From Selenomonadaceae bacterium (lineage in GTDB: Bacteria > Bacillota > Negativicutes > Selenomonadales > Selenomonadaceae): 64,000 nucleotides of DNA. Shown here piece by piece: positions 41,491 to 50,229 of this stretch. Where the stretch lies: positions 21,644-85,643 of the forward strand of contig JAFRSO010000015.1 in assembly GCA_017427545.1 (NCBI GenBank), written 5' to 3'. The position numbers were made by a program, and so were the translations under genes. Numbering within the stretch: the first letter of the stretch is position 1; each line of letters begins with the position of its first letter. The notes beneath the pieces were generated by a model. It was not told where the DNA came from. It searched no databases and saw only the letters and a list, made by a program, of their open reading frames with translations.

Positions 41491-42246
41491 ATGAAATTTG
41501 CTTCGTGGAATGTCAACGGCTTGCGTGCTCGTCTCAAAAAAGATTTTATGCCGGCGTTCAAAAAACTCGACGCGGATATTTTTGCCGTGCAGGAAATTAA
41601 AATGCAGGCGGGCGAGGCTATCCTTGAGCTTAACGGCTATCAGCAATTTTGGAATTACGGCGAACGCAAAGGTTATTCGGGGACGGCGATTTTCTCACGC
41701 GTCGAACCAAAAGATTTCACGTGCGGAATCGGCGTTGATGAATTTGACCGCGAAGGCCGCGTTATCACTCTCGACTTCGGAGAAATTTTTTTCGTCAACG
41801 TCTACGTTCCCAACTCCCACAATCTTGAATGGCTTGAACGTCGAATGAACTGGGAAAATATTTTTCGCGAATATCTCAAGACTTTGGACGCTCAAAAGCC
41901 CGTTATCGTTTGCGGTGATTTTAATGTTGCGCATGAACCGATAGATTTAAAAAATCCCGCGTCGAATCATCATAACGCGGGTTTCAGTGACGAGGAGCGC
42001 GGCAAGTTCACCGAACTTTTGAACGCCGGCTTCGTCGATATTTTTCGTCGCCGCAATCCCACGCTCACCGGTGCTTACACGTGGTGGAGCTATCTTCGCA
42101 AGGCGCGTCTCACGAATGCCGGTTGGCGTATCGATTATTTTTTGATTTCGGAACGGCTGACTGATAACGTTGTCGACGCCGCGATTGAGAGCGACATTTT
42201 CGGCAGCGACCATTGCCCCGTAACTTTATTAATGCGTAATGCGTAA
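41491..42246 (+). CDS. xthA: Exodeoxyribonuclease III
   Basis: AP endonuclease / 3'-5' exonuclease of base-excision repair. The 251 residues contain KFASWNVNGLRARLKKDF at the start, the metal-binding Glu in VQEIKMQ, YSGTAIFSR, the catalytic CGDFNVAHEPIDL near residue 150, the YTWWSY segment and the final SDHCPVTL (Asp-His pair). GGAGAAGAATTT precedes the ATG. The last codons and stop are part of a GCGTAAT array. Confidence 0.96.
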   Translation: MKFASWNVNGLRARLKKDFMPAFKKLDADIFAVQEIKMQAGEAILELNGYQQFWNYGERKGYSGTAIFSRVEPKDFTCGIGVDEFDREGRVITLDFGEIFFVNVYVPNSHNLEWLERRMNWENIFREYLKTLDAQKPVIVCGDFNVAHEPIDLKNPASNHHNAGFSDEERGKFTELLNAGFVDIFRRRNPTLTGAYTWWSYLRKARLTNAGWRIDYFLISERLTDNVVDAAIESDIFGSDHCPVTLLMRNA

Positions 42247-42297
42247 TGCGCAATGCGTAATTAAAAACAACTCCTAACTCCTAACTCCTAACTGTTC
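42232..42297. repeat. Seven-base repeat array between xthA and the Lon gene
   Basis: ATGCGTA units followed by CTAACTC units. The array encodes the last residues and stop of xthA on one strand, and the final LGVRS and stop of the Lon-type protease on the other. Confidence 0.88.
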
Positions 42298-44322
42298 AAG
42301 CTCCTCCGGCGTGACTGTCGTTGAGGAAATTTTTTTTATTTGTTCGTCTTTGGTAAGAGAAATTTTTTCTTCGGGCGCAGAAGATTTTTGCTCCTCGAAA
42401 AAATCAATCGGCTCGGCAAAAATTTTCTTGAAGGCCTCCTCCGCCGTCTCGACTGCAAAAATTTTCAAGCCCAAATGCCCTTTCGGAATATCTTTGGAAT
42501 TTTCTTTCGGGATAATCAAAGTTTTAATGCCCGCCTGCTTTGCACCGTAAGCTTTCTCGAAGACGCCTCCGACAGGTCGAACTTTTCCCTGCAACGAAAT
42601 TTCGCCCGTAACTGCAACGTCCTGACGAATCTTTTTGCCCGTAACAGCACTGACCAATGCCGCAAGAATCGCCGTACCTGCACTGGGGCCGTCAATGTTG
42701 CCGCCGCCGATAATGTTAATGTGAACGTCAAAATCATGAATATCCTTGCCCGTCACGCGTCGCAAAACACTTGCCGCATTGAAAACGGAATCTTTCGCCA
42801 TTGAGCCGGCAGTCTCATTGAATCGAATCGTACCCTTGCCCTTTTCCGCCGAAAAAACTACCGCTTCAATCTCGATAACCGAACCGATAAAACCACTCAC
42901 ACCCAATCCGAAAATGTGTCCGACGGCAGGTTTGCTTGAGGCTTTTTTGGTGACAAATTGATTGAGGCGGCTGACTTGCACGACTTCATAAACGTCCTGC
43001 TTTTCAATGTTAATCGGGCGGTCGATGTGCAAAACTTTATCTTCTGCGCGATCAAGGGCGAGGCTGTAAGCGTCGGCAAGAATGTTAATCGCCTTGCGCC
43101 CCTCAATCGTGTATTCGCTGATAGTTTCGGCAAGCCCGCTTTCCAATTCGACGTTGAGTTTTTGAGCGGCATTGTTGACGATTTCGACGATATGGGCAGG
43201 TGTGAGCGGCTCGAAATAAATTTCTGCACAACGTGAACGCAATGCCGGATTGAGTGCCGAAGCGTCACGAGTCGTCGCACCAATCAACACAAAGTCAGCG
43301 GGCGCACCGTTCTCGAAAAGCATTTTGACATACGGCGGAACTTTCTCGTCAGTCGGATCGTAATAGCTCGACTCGAAAAATGCGCGCTTATCCTCCAAAA
43401 CCTTGAGCAATTTATTTTGCAGCATGATATCCATTTCGCCGATTTCGTCGATGAATAAAATTCCGCCATGAGCGTCCGTGACAAGTCCCGGTTTAGGTTC
43501 GGGAATACCGCTGTCGGCAAGCTGACGTTGTGCGCCCTGATAAATCGGGTCGTGAACGGAACCTATCAGCGGATTTGTCACGTCGCGAGGATCCCAGCGT
43601 AAAGTTGTGCCGTCAGTCTCGACGAATGGCGCGTTTTCTGCAAAGGGGCTTAACTCCGTCCCGCGTACTTCCTCCAAAACCAATCGCGCAGCTGTAGTTT
43701 TCCCGACACCCGGCGGCCCGTATAAAATTAAATGTTGCGGATAAGGCGATGCCAATTTTGAGCGCAACGACTTGACTGCCCGCTCCTGACCGACAATTTC
43801 TTTCAGCGACTGCGGCCGCAAAAGTTCCATAATCGATTGCGTAAGGTGAACTTCCTCCAGCTCTTGAAGTTCCTCACGCTTCTTTTTATCTTGCGGAGAT
43901 TCAGCCTTCGGATCCTCCTCGCGCAAAATCTGCATGCGAATATCCTTGACGTAATCTTGATGCTCTTTTTCGAGTTTCTCATTAATCTTGCGTTCGATTT
44001 TGTCCTCAATCTGTCGACGCGCCATGATGTCGGCAATTTCTTCGGAAAGCAGGCGCACTTCCGCTTGAAGTTCCGATTGCTTGGGCGGCGGTGAAAGTGT
44101 CGGATTTTCTTCGAGGATTCTGCGCAGGGCAAGAACTCTTTCGGCGGGATCATGTGAGCGCATATATCGAAGCGCGTCCATTTTTCCGGCCTGCAAAACC
44201 AATCTGTCCGACCCCATAACGTCAACCAAAATTCCGTAGAGTGCGGAAATTTCGCGGTCTAAGTCAGTCTCTTGCCGAGGTTCGGGAATATTTTTTCTGC
44301 CGCCAAAAAATTTTCTGAACAT
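42274..44322 (-). CDS. Lon-family ATP-dependent protease (LonB/LonC type)
   Basis: A 682-residue AAA protease. Residues 1-160 form a helical, charged N-terminal region; the AAA domain has P-loop GPPGVGKTT near residue 203, Walker B GILFIDEIGEMD and the arginine-rich ALRSRCAEIYFEPL; the protease domain has catalytic Ser in DGPSAGTA near 568 and Lys in VFEKAYGAKQAG near 605. Length and lack of the LonA substrate domain resemble the LonB/LonC proteins of spore-forming Firmicutes. The last residues derive from a repeat array. Precedes no gene on its strand; rplI is just upstream. Confidence 0.9.
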   Translation of the reverse strand: MFRKFFGGRKNIPEPRQETDLDREISALYGILVDVMGSDRLVLQAGKMDALRYMRSHDPAERVLALRRILEENPTLSPPPKQSELQAEVRLLSEEIADIMARRQIEDKIERKINEKLEKEHQDYVKDIRMQILREEDPKAESPQDKKKREELQELEEVHLTQSIMELLRPQSLKEIVGQERAVKSLRSKLASPYPQHLILYGPPGVGKTTAARLVLEEVRGTELSPFAENAPFVETDGTTLRWDPRDVTNPLIGSVHDPIYQGAQRQLADSGIPEPKPGLVTDAHGGILFIDEIGEMDIMLQNKLLKVLEDKRAFFESSYYDPTDEKVPPYVKMLFENGAPADFVLIGATTRDASALNPALRSRCAEIYFEPLTPAHIVEIVNNAAQKLNVELESGLAETISEYTIEGRKAINILADAYSLALDRAEDKVLHIDRPINIEKQDVYEVVQVSRLNQFVTKKASSKPAVGHIFGLGVSGFIGSVIEIEAVVFSAEKGKGTIRFNETAGSMAKDSVFNAASVLRRVTGKDIHDFDVHINIIGGGNIDGPSAGTAILAALVSAVTGKKIRQDVAVTGEISLQGKVRPVGGVFEKAYGAKQAGIKTLIIPKENSKDIPKGHLGLKIFAVETAEEAFKKIFAEPIDFFEEQKSSAPEEKISLTKDEQIKKISSTTVTPEELEQLGVRS

Positions 44323-44324
44323 GA

Positions 44325-44771
44325 TTAACCTTCGACGACTTCAATTTTAATTTTCGTCGTGACTTCGGGGTGGAGCTTGATAACCGCGTCATAAATGCCC
44401 GCGCCCGTCACGTCACCTTGAATCGAAATTTTGCGCTTGTCGACGTTGAGAGAATGACTTACCTTGAGAGCTTTAGCAACGTCACTGCCGCCGACTGAAC
44501 CGAAAAGTTTACCGTCCTTGCCGATACGCACGGGAATTTTCACGGAAATTTTTTCGAGTTGTGCGCCGAGAAGTTTAGCTTCATCAGCCTCCTGTTGAGC
44601 CTTGCGAGCTTTACTTTCAGCTTTGACTTTTGCTGTATTCAAATTTGCGACGCTGGCCTCAACCGCCAACTTTCTGGGCAAAAGATAATTGCGTCCGTAG
44701 CCGTCAGAAACTTCGACGACTTCGCCTTTCACGCCAACTTTTTTTACGTCTTCCTGCAAAATAACTTTCAT
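44325..44771 (-). CDS. rplI: Ribosomal protein L9
   Basis: Component of the 50S subunit that contacts 23S rRNA near the L1 stalk. The 148 residues have the typical N-terminal MKVILQEDVKKVGVKGEVVEVSDGYGRNYL domain, a long connecting helix (residues 42-75, Ala/Lys/Glu-rich) and the C-terminal domain with GKLFGSVGGSDVAKAL. ATG 44771 follows AGGAGGAATAATC and gives the family's usual length. It ends 2 nt before the Lon-type protease start, so the two are one operon. Confidence 0.96.
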   Translation of the reverse strand: MKVILQEDVKKVGVKGEVVEVSDGYGRNYLLPRKLAVEASVANLNTAKVKAESKARKAQQEADEAKLLGAQLEKISVKIPVRIGKDGKLFGSVGGSDVAKALKVSHSLNVDKRKISIQGDVTGAGIYDAVIKLHPEVTTKIKIEVVEG

Positions 44772-44962
44772 GATTATTCCTCCTGAACTTTCAATCATTG
44801 CTACGTTATTTTAGCAGGTTTGACGATAAACTCAAGCTTAAATGTTCGCGGCCACCGCAGATTTAAATTTGCCGTTATGAATAAAATTGATTGTACAAAG
44901 TTTTTATGTCAACAAAATATAAACGCCGCTTCGCAATATTAATATACGAGCGGTGATTGTAT

Positions 44963-45307
44963 ATGTTTAAAGATAAACTGCGCAATCTGCGCAAACATCA
45001 AGAATTATCGCAAGCTGAAGTTGCCGAGAGATTGGGAATCAGTCAACCGCGCTACAACCGTTACGAGACGGGAATTTTTCAGCCGGATTTTGACATGCTG
45101 AAGAAAATTTCAAACTTCTTCGACGTGTCGATTGATTATCTGCTGGAAAACGAGCGTTACCTTTCTGACGGCGAGGAAATGGTTGACTTGAACAATTTCA
45201 TTCTCTGCGGCCGATACAGCATACATTCTCGCATACCGACCGATAAGGAGCGACAAATGCTTGAAAAAGTCGTTACGGATATTTTTGAGGGAATTAGGGA
45301 GGGGTGA
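44963..45307 (+). CDS. XRE-family transcriptional regulator
   Basis: A 114-residue repressor-like protein. Residues 3-60 are a Cro/CI helix-turn-helix (KLRNLRKHQELSQAEVAERLGISQPRYNRYETG and SNFFDVSIDYLL). The C-terminal 50 residues have no known ligand domain. The start follows GCGGTGATTGTAT. It lies alone between divergent rplI and an interspersed repeat; targets are unknown. Confidence 0.88.
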   Translation: MFKDKLRNLRKHQELSQAEVAERLGISQPRYNRYETGIFQPDFDMLKKISNFFDVSIDYLLENERYLSDGEEMVDLNNFILCGRYSIHSRIPTDKERQMLEKVVTDIFEGIREG

Positions 45308-45362
45308 ATAAGTTGCCGCTCAACCGTGACGGGTTTTAGCTACTTTTCATTGCGGGTTTTAT

Positions 45363-45522
45363 CTACTTTTCTTTGCTCGTCCAAAGAAAAGTAGCAAAAG
45401 AAAGGACGCCTCGCGGGGGCGTTAGTACTCAATGCTCCAACGTTGCGATTACCCGTGCTGTGAGTTGCCCGCGGACTTCGCATCACGCTCAGTGCGCGGG
45501 CGGAGCCGTCATCCTTGACGGC
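45363..45522. repeat. Interspersed three-hairpin repeat, copy B
   Basis: Hairpin 1: CTACTTTTCTTTG and its complement (45363-45394, loop CTCGTC). Hairpin 2: GCCCGCG (45467-45473) with CGCGGGC (45495-45501). Hairpin 3: GCCGTCA, TCCT, TGACGGC (45505-45522). Sequence between the hairpins is about 85 percent identical to copy C by eye. It occupies the gap between the XRE gene and the ABC exporter. Confidence 0.88.
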
Positions 45523-45549
45523 TTCAAGTATTTATTCAACAAACCCCAG

Positions 45550-47028
45550 TTAATCGCGGCTCAAATTTATGATCTCGTCGGCGATGTTGAAAATTTTTTC
45601 TTCGTGTGAGACAAGAAGCGTTATCCGAAAATTTTTTCCGTCAAGGAGTGCGGCGGTTAAAAATTTCAGTCCAACGTCGTCCAAATTGTTATCCGGCTCG
45701 TCCATAATCAATACGTCGGGATTTTTACTCAACGCCGCAGTGATAGTTTTCTTGCGACGTTCACCGCCCGATAAGTCGTCGTTGCGGAGAAATTCTTTCT
45801 GCTCAACGAACGAAATTAAATTCTCTCGGACGAACGGCATATCAATCAGCTTGAGCGGCAACCCGTTAAAATTTATTTGACCGTCGTCAGTCTTCATCAT
45901 GCCGCACAAAAAATTCAGCAACGTAGTTTTACCGGCACCATTCTTGCCGACGATGCAATAAATTTTCCCGCGCTCAAATTTGGCGGAAAACTCCTTCAGC
46001 ACACTGCGCCCGTCAATCGAACAATTCAGCCCGCGCACTTCGATAAAATTCACGCCGCTCAATTTCAAGTCGCCGTCCGTATCTTGCGGCAAGGAAGAAA
46101 TTTCGATTAGCCGTTGATATGCGGCAAGAGCATTCTGCCAACCTTGACCGAAGCTCATAAAATACGCGACGGCTTGCATTGCGAAGGCGTAATATCCAAT
46201 CAGCGCAACGAGATTGCCGACAGTCATATCACCCGCCAAAACATCAAGTCCGCCCAGAAGAAATACCAAAATCCTGAAGACGTCGCCAGAATTTAAATCG
46301 CTGTTCGTGAACCAAAATTTTATTCGAGTCTCACGAATTGCCGCCGAAAAATATTTCCCAAACTTCGCCTTGAAGTCGGCAAGAAATTTTTCGTTGAGGC
46401 AGTGAAGTTTAATCGAATAGGCGTAAACGAAATTGTCGGTTAGGCTCGTGAAATATTTTGAGCCGGTCTCGCGCACTGCAACCGAACGTTCAAACAGCGT
46501 CATGCTCAATTTTTTATAGGCGACGAAATGAATTGCCGCGACAATGAAAAAAATCAGCAGCCACTTGCCGCCGATTGACATCAATAAAAAACTCGCCATG
46601 ACCAGCATAAAAAAATTAATGCAAACGTCAATCATGCTGTCGACGATGAAAGTCACGAGATCCGTCGCGTCGTTGTCGACACGCTTGGACAGGTAAACCA
46701 TGTCGCTTTTCAAGATGACTTCGCCGCCGAGTTTGTGGACGTGCCGTAAAATTTCTTCGGTTAAATTGTTGGCGGTCGTGAGGAGAATTTTTTTTGACAG
46801 AATCGAGCTTGCGTAATGTGAAACGATTGCCGCCAGCATTATCGCGAACATCAGCAGGATAAAATTGTAAAATTCCGCGACGTTGCGGGCAACTAAAATT
46901 TCGTCGATGAATTTTGCCGTCAGGAACGGGATCATTAAATCCGTCACGGCAATCATGATTGAGCAAAATGCGATAATAAAAATCGCGCCCTTGAATTTTT
47001 TAAGACGCGTGAAGACGAATTTTATCAT
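45550..47028 (-). CDS. ABC exporter (permease-ATPase fusion) of the RiPP cluster
   Basis: A 492-residue half-transporter. Residues 1-290 hold about five membrane helices of the exporter type with no N-terminal peptidase. The ATPase has Walker A GKNGAGKTT, Q-loop SFVEQKEF, signature LSGGERRK, Walker B VLIMDEPDNN and the switch His in LLVSHEEK. Q-loop to signature is only about 12 residues, where this family usually has about 45, so the helical subdomain is largely missing. Its start overlaps the radical-SAM stop by 4 nt. Probably exports the matured peptide. Confidence 0.9.
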   Translation of the reverse strand: MIKFVFTRLKKFKGAIFIIAFCSIMIAVTDLMIPFLTAKFIDEILVARNVAEFYNFILLMFAIMLAAIVSHYASSILSKKILLTTANNLTEEILRHVHKLGGEVILKSDMVYLSKRVDNDATDLVTFIVDSMIDVCINFFMLVMASFLLMSIGGKWLLIFFIVAAIHFVAYKKLSMTLFERSVAVRETGSKYFTSLTDNFVYAYSIKLHCLNEKFLADFKAKFGKYFSAAIRETRIKFWFTNSDLNSGDVFRILVFLLGGLDVLAGDMTVGNLVALIGYYAFAMQAVAYFMSFGQGWQNALAAYQRLIEISSLPQDTDGDLKLSGVNFIEVRGLNCSIDGRSVLKEFSAKFERGKIYCIVGKNGAGKTTLLNFLCGMMKTDDGQINFNGLPLKLIDMPFVRENLISFVEQKEFLRNDDLSGGERRKKTITAALSKNPDVLIMDEPDNNLDDVGLKFLTAALLDGKNFRITLLVSHEEKIFNIADEIINLSRD

Positions 47029-48299
47029 TGCAGCTCGCTCAATTCGACGGTGTTTATAAGTTCATGAATAATCGCAAGCTTGTTGTATTCGCAAAAATCG
47101 CCGGCTCGATCAAGGTCGCCCGTTTCCAAAAAATTTCTCGCCTGACATGAGCCGCCGCAAATTAATTTGAATTCGCAATCGCGGCACTTGTCGATATGGT
47201 CGGCGGTGTGAAATTTGATTCGATTCATTGTCGGAGAATTGTAAATTTCCGCCAAAGTGTTCTCGGTAATGTTGCCCGCCTTGAATTTCGGATTGTGCAG
47301 CAGTGCGCAAGGGTAAACGTCGCCGCTGTGAGAAATGCTGATTTGCCCTTCGCCGACACTGCATTTGAGCAAAGTTTTTTTCGTAGCGTAATGCTTGCCG
47401 ATTGTCTGCAAAAATTCGTAAAGCCGAATATCTTCAGAGGCGTTGGTCATTGCGTCGAAGTACTCTTGACCGGACAATTTCAGCGCGTCATAATTTGCAT
47501 TGCCTGTCGGGAAGAGCGGCTGAAAGTCAATCATCTTGCCCCATTTTTTGGTGACGTTGGCAACGTCGCTCATGTTCCTTTTCGTGACGACCATCATCAA
47601 TTTGACTTCCGCGCCGTGATTTTGCAAAAGTTCAATCGCCCGTTCAGTTTTGGCATAATTGCCCTTGCCTCGATAAAAATCATGAATCGCCGCATTTGAG
47701 CCGTCAACGCTGATTTGAAATCTGCAAAAAAGTTTCGTCAGCGTCTCAAAATTATCCGCGTTAATCAAAGTCGCGTTCGTCAGCAGAGTACACTTCAAGC
47801 CGAGTTCATTTGCATATTCGGCGACGGGGATTGTCAATGGTGAAGTTAGCGGTTCGCCGCCCGTGATGATAATTTCGACGGCAGGTTTCATTGCGGCAAT
47901 TTCGTCAAGCACTCGTCGATAATCCTCAAAAGAAAGTTCGCGCCGCTCCTCGACACGCAAATTATTTACGCAATAAATGCAACGCAAATTGCAACGCGCC
48001 GTCATGTTCAAGTAAACGTCGCGCAGAGGGAACGGCTTATAATCTTCAAGCTGTGTCGGCTTGGAAAAAAGCCGCTCCGACTTTGCACGCTCAAGAAATT
48101 TCAATACGGCTTCGGAAGAAAATTCCGGCACATGAACTCTGAATTCTTCCGCGATTGATTCAAAGCTCTTTTCCTCCGAATACAATTTCAGCAGTAATAC
48201 GCCGTTTATGTTCGTCACGAGCCACGACGGTACGGTCGGATTCAGCACCAAAAATTTTTCTCCCTGCCGATAAACTTTGCAAACGTCGGAAAACGCCAT
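47025..48299 (-). CDS. Radical-SAM/SPASM peptide maturase with N-terminal RRE-like domain
   Basis: A 424-residue enzyme. Residues 1-85 resemble a PqqD-like precursor-recognition domain (KFLVLNPTVPSWLVTNINGVLLLKL). The radical-SAM core has CNLRCIYC (CX3CX2C) near residue 98 and GGEPLTSPL. The C-terminal SPASM region has the complete cysteine set: C then GDVYPC, CRDCEFKLICGGSC and a final C in DFCEYN, able to bind two further 4Fe-4S clusters. Start follows GAGGAGGGAAAGTTC. It is 23 nt downstream of the precursor gene. The bond it forms is unknown. Confidence 0.92.
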   Translation of the reverse strand: MAFSDVCKVYRQGEKFLVLNPTVPSWLVTNINGVLLLKLYSEEKSFESIAEEFRVHVPEFSSEAVLKFLERAKSERLFSKPTQLEDYKPFPLRDVYLNMTARCNLRCIYCVNNLRVEERRELSFEDYRRVLDEIAAMKPAVEIIITGGEPLTSPLTIPVAEYANELGLKCTLLTNATLINADNFETLTKLFCRFQISVDGSNAAIHDFYRGKGNYAKTERAIELLQNHGAEVKLMMVVTKRNMSDVANVTKKWGKMIDFQPLFPTGNANYDALKLSGQEYFDAMTNASEDIRLYEFLQTIGKHYATKKTLLKCSVGEGQISISHSGDVYPCALLHNPKFKAGNITENTLAEIYNSPTMNRIKFHTADHIDKCRDCEFKLICGGSCQARNFLETGDLDRAGDFCEYNKLAIIHELINTVELSELQ

Positions 48300-48322
48300 G
48301 AACTTTCCCTCCTCGAATTAAA

Positions 48323-48469
48323 TTATCTGCGATAAGCGGAGCAAGTGCGATTATGACTGCAATAATTTTTTGCAACCGGCAAATCGTCTTTATCGGATTT
48401 CTTTTCGACGCCGACTTTAAGTTGAGCCGACTTATTGAGTTGCGCGAAGGAAAAATCTTTCAGTGACAT
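48323..48469 (-). CDS. RiPP precursor peptide, 48 residues
   Basis: ATG 48469 lies 6 nt after AGGAGGTG, an optimal ribosome-binding site. The leader (MSLKDFSFAQLNKSAQLKVG, then a Lys/Asp-rich stretch) is followed by a C-terminal core YCSHNRTCSAYRR with two cysteines five residues apart (37 and 43) and aromatic/His residues at 36, 39 and 46. The stop is 23 nt before the radical-SAM start. Position, size and design fit a substrate for a SPASM maturase. Core boundary and modification are inferred. Confidence 0.8.
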   Translation of the reverse strand: MSLKDFSFAQLNKSAQLKVGVEKKSDKDDLPVAKNYCSHNRTCSAYRR

Positions 48470-48519
48470 GCTGTACACCTCCTTTCAAATGCCGAATCGT
48501 CGCGGGAGATTCTGCAAGC

Positions 48520-48525
48520 ATTGTA
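48520..48525 (-). promoter_or_regulatory. Candidate -10 box of the RiPP cluster
   Basis: TACAAT on the minus strand, about 50 nt before the precursor start. No good -35 box was found at 17 nt. Confidence 0.3.
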
Positions 48526-48575
48526 CAAAAAAATAATCGCCGTGTACTTACCCCGCAGGGAAATCGGCGAAAATT

Positions 48576-49715
48576 TTACTCGTCCGAACTCGGTGCAGGC
48601 GGATTAAATGTCGGCGCGGTCGGGAATGATGGTGTAAATTCTTCAATCGAGGACGGAGCTTTTCCGGGGAATGACGGCTTGAAGTCGCGCAATGTCGGAG
48701 GATTTTCGGCAGGTTCAGGTTCGACAACTTCAGGTTCGGGCGTTTCATTAGCTGGCGGAGTTTCGACAACTTGGGGAGTTTCGATAGGTTCGGGAACTTC
48801 GACAACTTGAGGAGATTCGACGACTTCGGGAGTTTCGACAGGTTCGGGTTCAGGTTCGACGACTTGAGGAGTTTCGACGACTTCGGGAGTTTTGACAACT
48901 TCGGGAACTTCGACAGGCTTTGAAATTTCTTCAGGAGGAGCCACGTCCGCGGAATGATTGAACGTCAAGAAAACTTTTGCGGCAAGAAATATCGTCGCGA
49001 AGATTTTTAACGGATACGAAAATTTTCCGAGGCGCACGGCTCGTTTCAATTCGCTGACATTTTTAAATCGGCGGGCAGGGTCGAACTCAACGCACTTGTC
49101 CAGAATTTTTTTCAAGCGTCCGTTATAATTTTCGCCGAGCAAAGTTTTCATGGTGACGCCGAGAGAATAAATATCACTGCGCGAATCGGTCTGACCGCTG
49201 CCGTATTGTTCGGGCGGCGCATAACCTTTCGTGCCCAAATGCTTCGTATCTTCCTCTTGACCGTTCTTGAAAATTCTTGCCGCGTCGAAGTCAATCAGCC
49301 GAATCAAACCGTTCTGCAAAATCAAATTCGACGGCTTTATATCGCGGTGAATTATGTTATGCTCGTGAAGTTCCTTAAGCCCGTCGCAAAGCTGATTCAA
49401 AATTTCTCGCGCAAAATCCTCACTGAAAAATTTTTTCTGCTCAACCCAAACGCTCAAACTTTCGCCGCGTATATATTCTTCGACGACGACGCTATCAGTT
49501 TTACTTTCCGCGAAGAAAAAAATTTTTGCCGGCAATCGGAAGGCCGAATTTTGAATCACGCCGTAAGGTAAGCCCGTCAAGTTCACGTGTTTTAAAATGA
49601 CAAGCTCGCCGCTCGCAATATCTTTCGCAAGCCAGACTTCACCCTTGCCCGAAGATTTGAGCAGTGTCAATTTTTCGTAGCTGAACTCGATAAATTCCGC
49701 GATATTTTTATCCAC
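48576..49715 (-). CDS. Membrane Ser/Thr protein kinase
   Basis: A 379-residue Hanks-type kinase. The domain (residues 12-235) has a glycine-loop remnant SSGKGEVWLAKD, catalytic HRDIKPSN near residue 130, the metal motif as DFD rather than DFG (LIDFDAARIF), GTKGYAPPEQY and DIYSLGV. A membrane segment lies near residue 250; the outer part is a Pro/Glu/Val-rich linker of ETPEVVE-like units with a C-terminal FTPSFPTAPTFNPP, and has no PASTA domain. GTG 49715 follows AAGGTG; earlier starts would run into the divergent gene. Confidence 0.88.
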   Translation of the reverse strand: MDKNIAEFIEFSYEKLTLLKSSGKGEVWLAKDIASGELVILKHVNLTGLPYGVIQNSAFRLPAKIFFFAESKTDSVVVEEYIRGESLSVWVEQKKFFSEDFAREILNQLCDGLKELHEHNIIHRDIKPSNLILQNGLIRLIDFDAARIFKNGQEEDTKHLGTKGYAPPEQYGSGQTDSRSDIYSLGVTMKTLLGENYNGRLKKILDKCVEFDPARRFKNVSELKRAVRLGKFSYPLKIFATIFLAAKVFLTFNHSADVAPPEEISKPVEVPEVVKTPEVVETPQVVEPEPEPVETPEVVESPQVVEVPEPIETPQVVETPPANETPEPEVVEPEPAENPPTLRDFKPSFPGKAPSSIEEFTPSFPTAPTFNPPAPSSDE

Positions 49716-49779
49716 GGGCGCACCTTGCCTTTCAAAAAAATTTGCGTTATATTTTACAAAATTTCCGGAGGCGAATGCA

Positions 49780-50220
49780 ATGCCTGAAAAGAATACCGAT
49801 GAACTTGAACACGAATTGCAGACGGCTGACAATTTGAATACCTTCGACGAGGAGAACGCAGAATTTTTCCGCCAATATACGCTTGCCGAATATCTTCAAA
49901 AATTGCTGGAAGATAAACAGTTGGTCAAGGCGCAAGTCATCAGAGATTCACATTTGGACGAGATTTATGCGTATCGAATTTTCAACGGTGACAGAAAAAA
50001 TACGTCGCGGAAAAATATTTTGTCGCTGGCAATCGCAATGAAGCTTTCGCCTAAGGAGACGGATTATCTGCTTTACTACGCGGGGCATAAAAAATTGTAC
50101 GTGAAAGACCCGTGGGATCACATAATTTGGTACGCGTTATCGAAGGGAAAAAATATTTTGGAGACGAACGAACTTTTGGAGGCGGGCAAGCATTCGACGT
50201 TGCTAGGCAAAATGGATTGA
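49780..50220 (+). CDS. XRE-like regulatory protein next to the kinase
   Basis: A 146-residue protein. Residues 30-95 resemble an atypical helix-turn-helix (LAEYLQKLLEDKQLVKAQVI and DEIYAYRIFNGDRKNTSRKN, then LAIAMKLSPKETDYLLYYAG), common beside Ser/Thr kinases in Firmicutes. The C-terminal part (DHIIWYALSKGKNILETNELL) is helical. It is divergent from the kinase gene with a 64-bp gap. GGAGG precedes the ATG. It may be a kinase target or a regulator; this is inference. Confidence 0.75.
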   Translation: MPEKNTDELEHELQTADNLNTFDEENAEFFRQYTLAEYLQKLLEDKQLVKAQVIRDSHLDEIYAYRIFNGDRKNTSRKNILSLAIAMKLSPKETDYLLYYAGHKKLYVKDPWDHIIWYALSKGKNILETNELLEAGKHSTLLGKMD

Positions 50221-50229
50221 TATAAAAAT

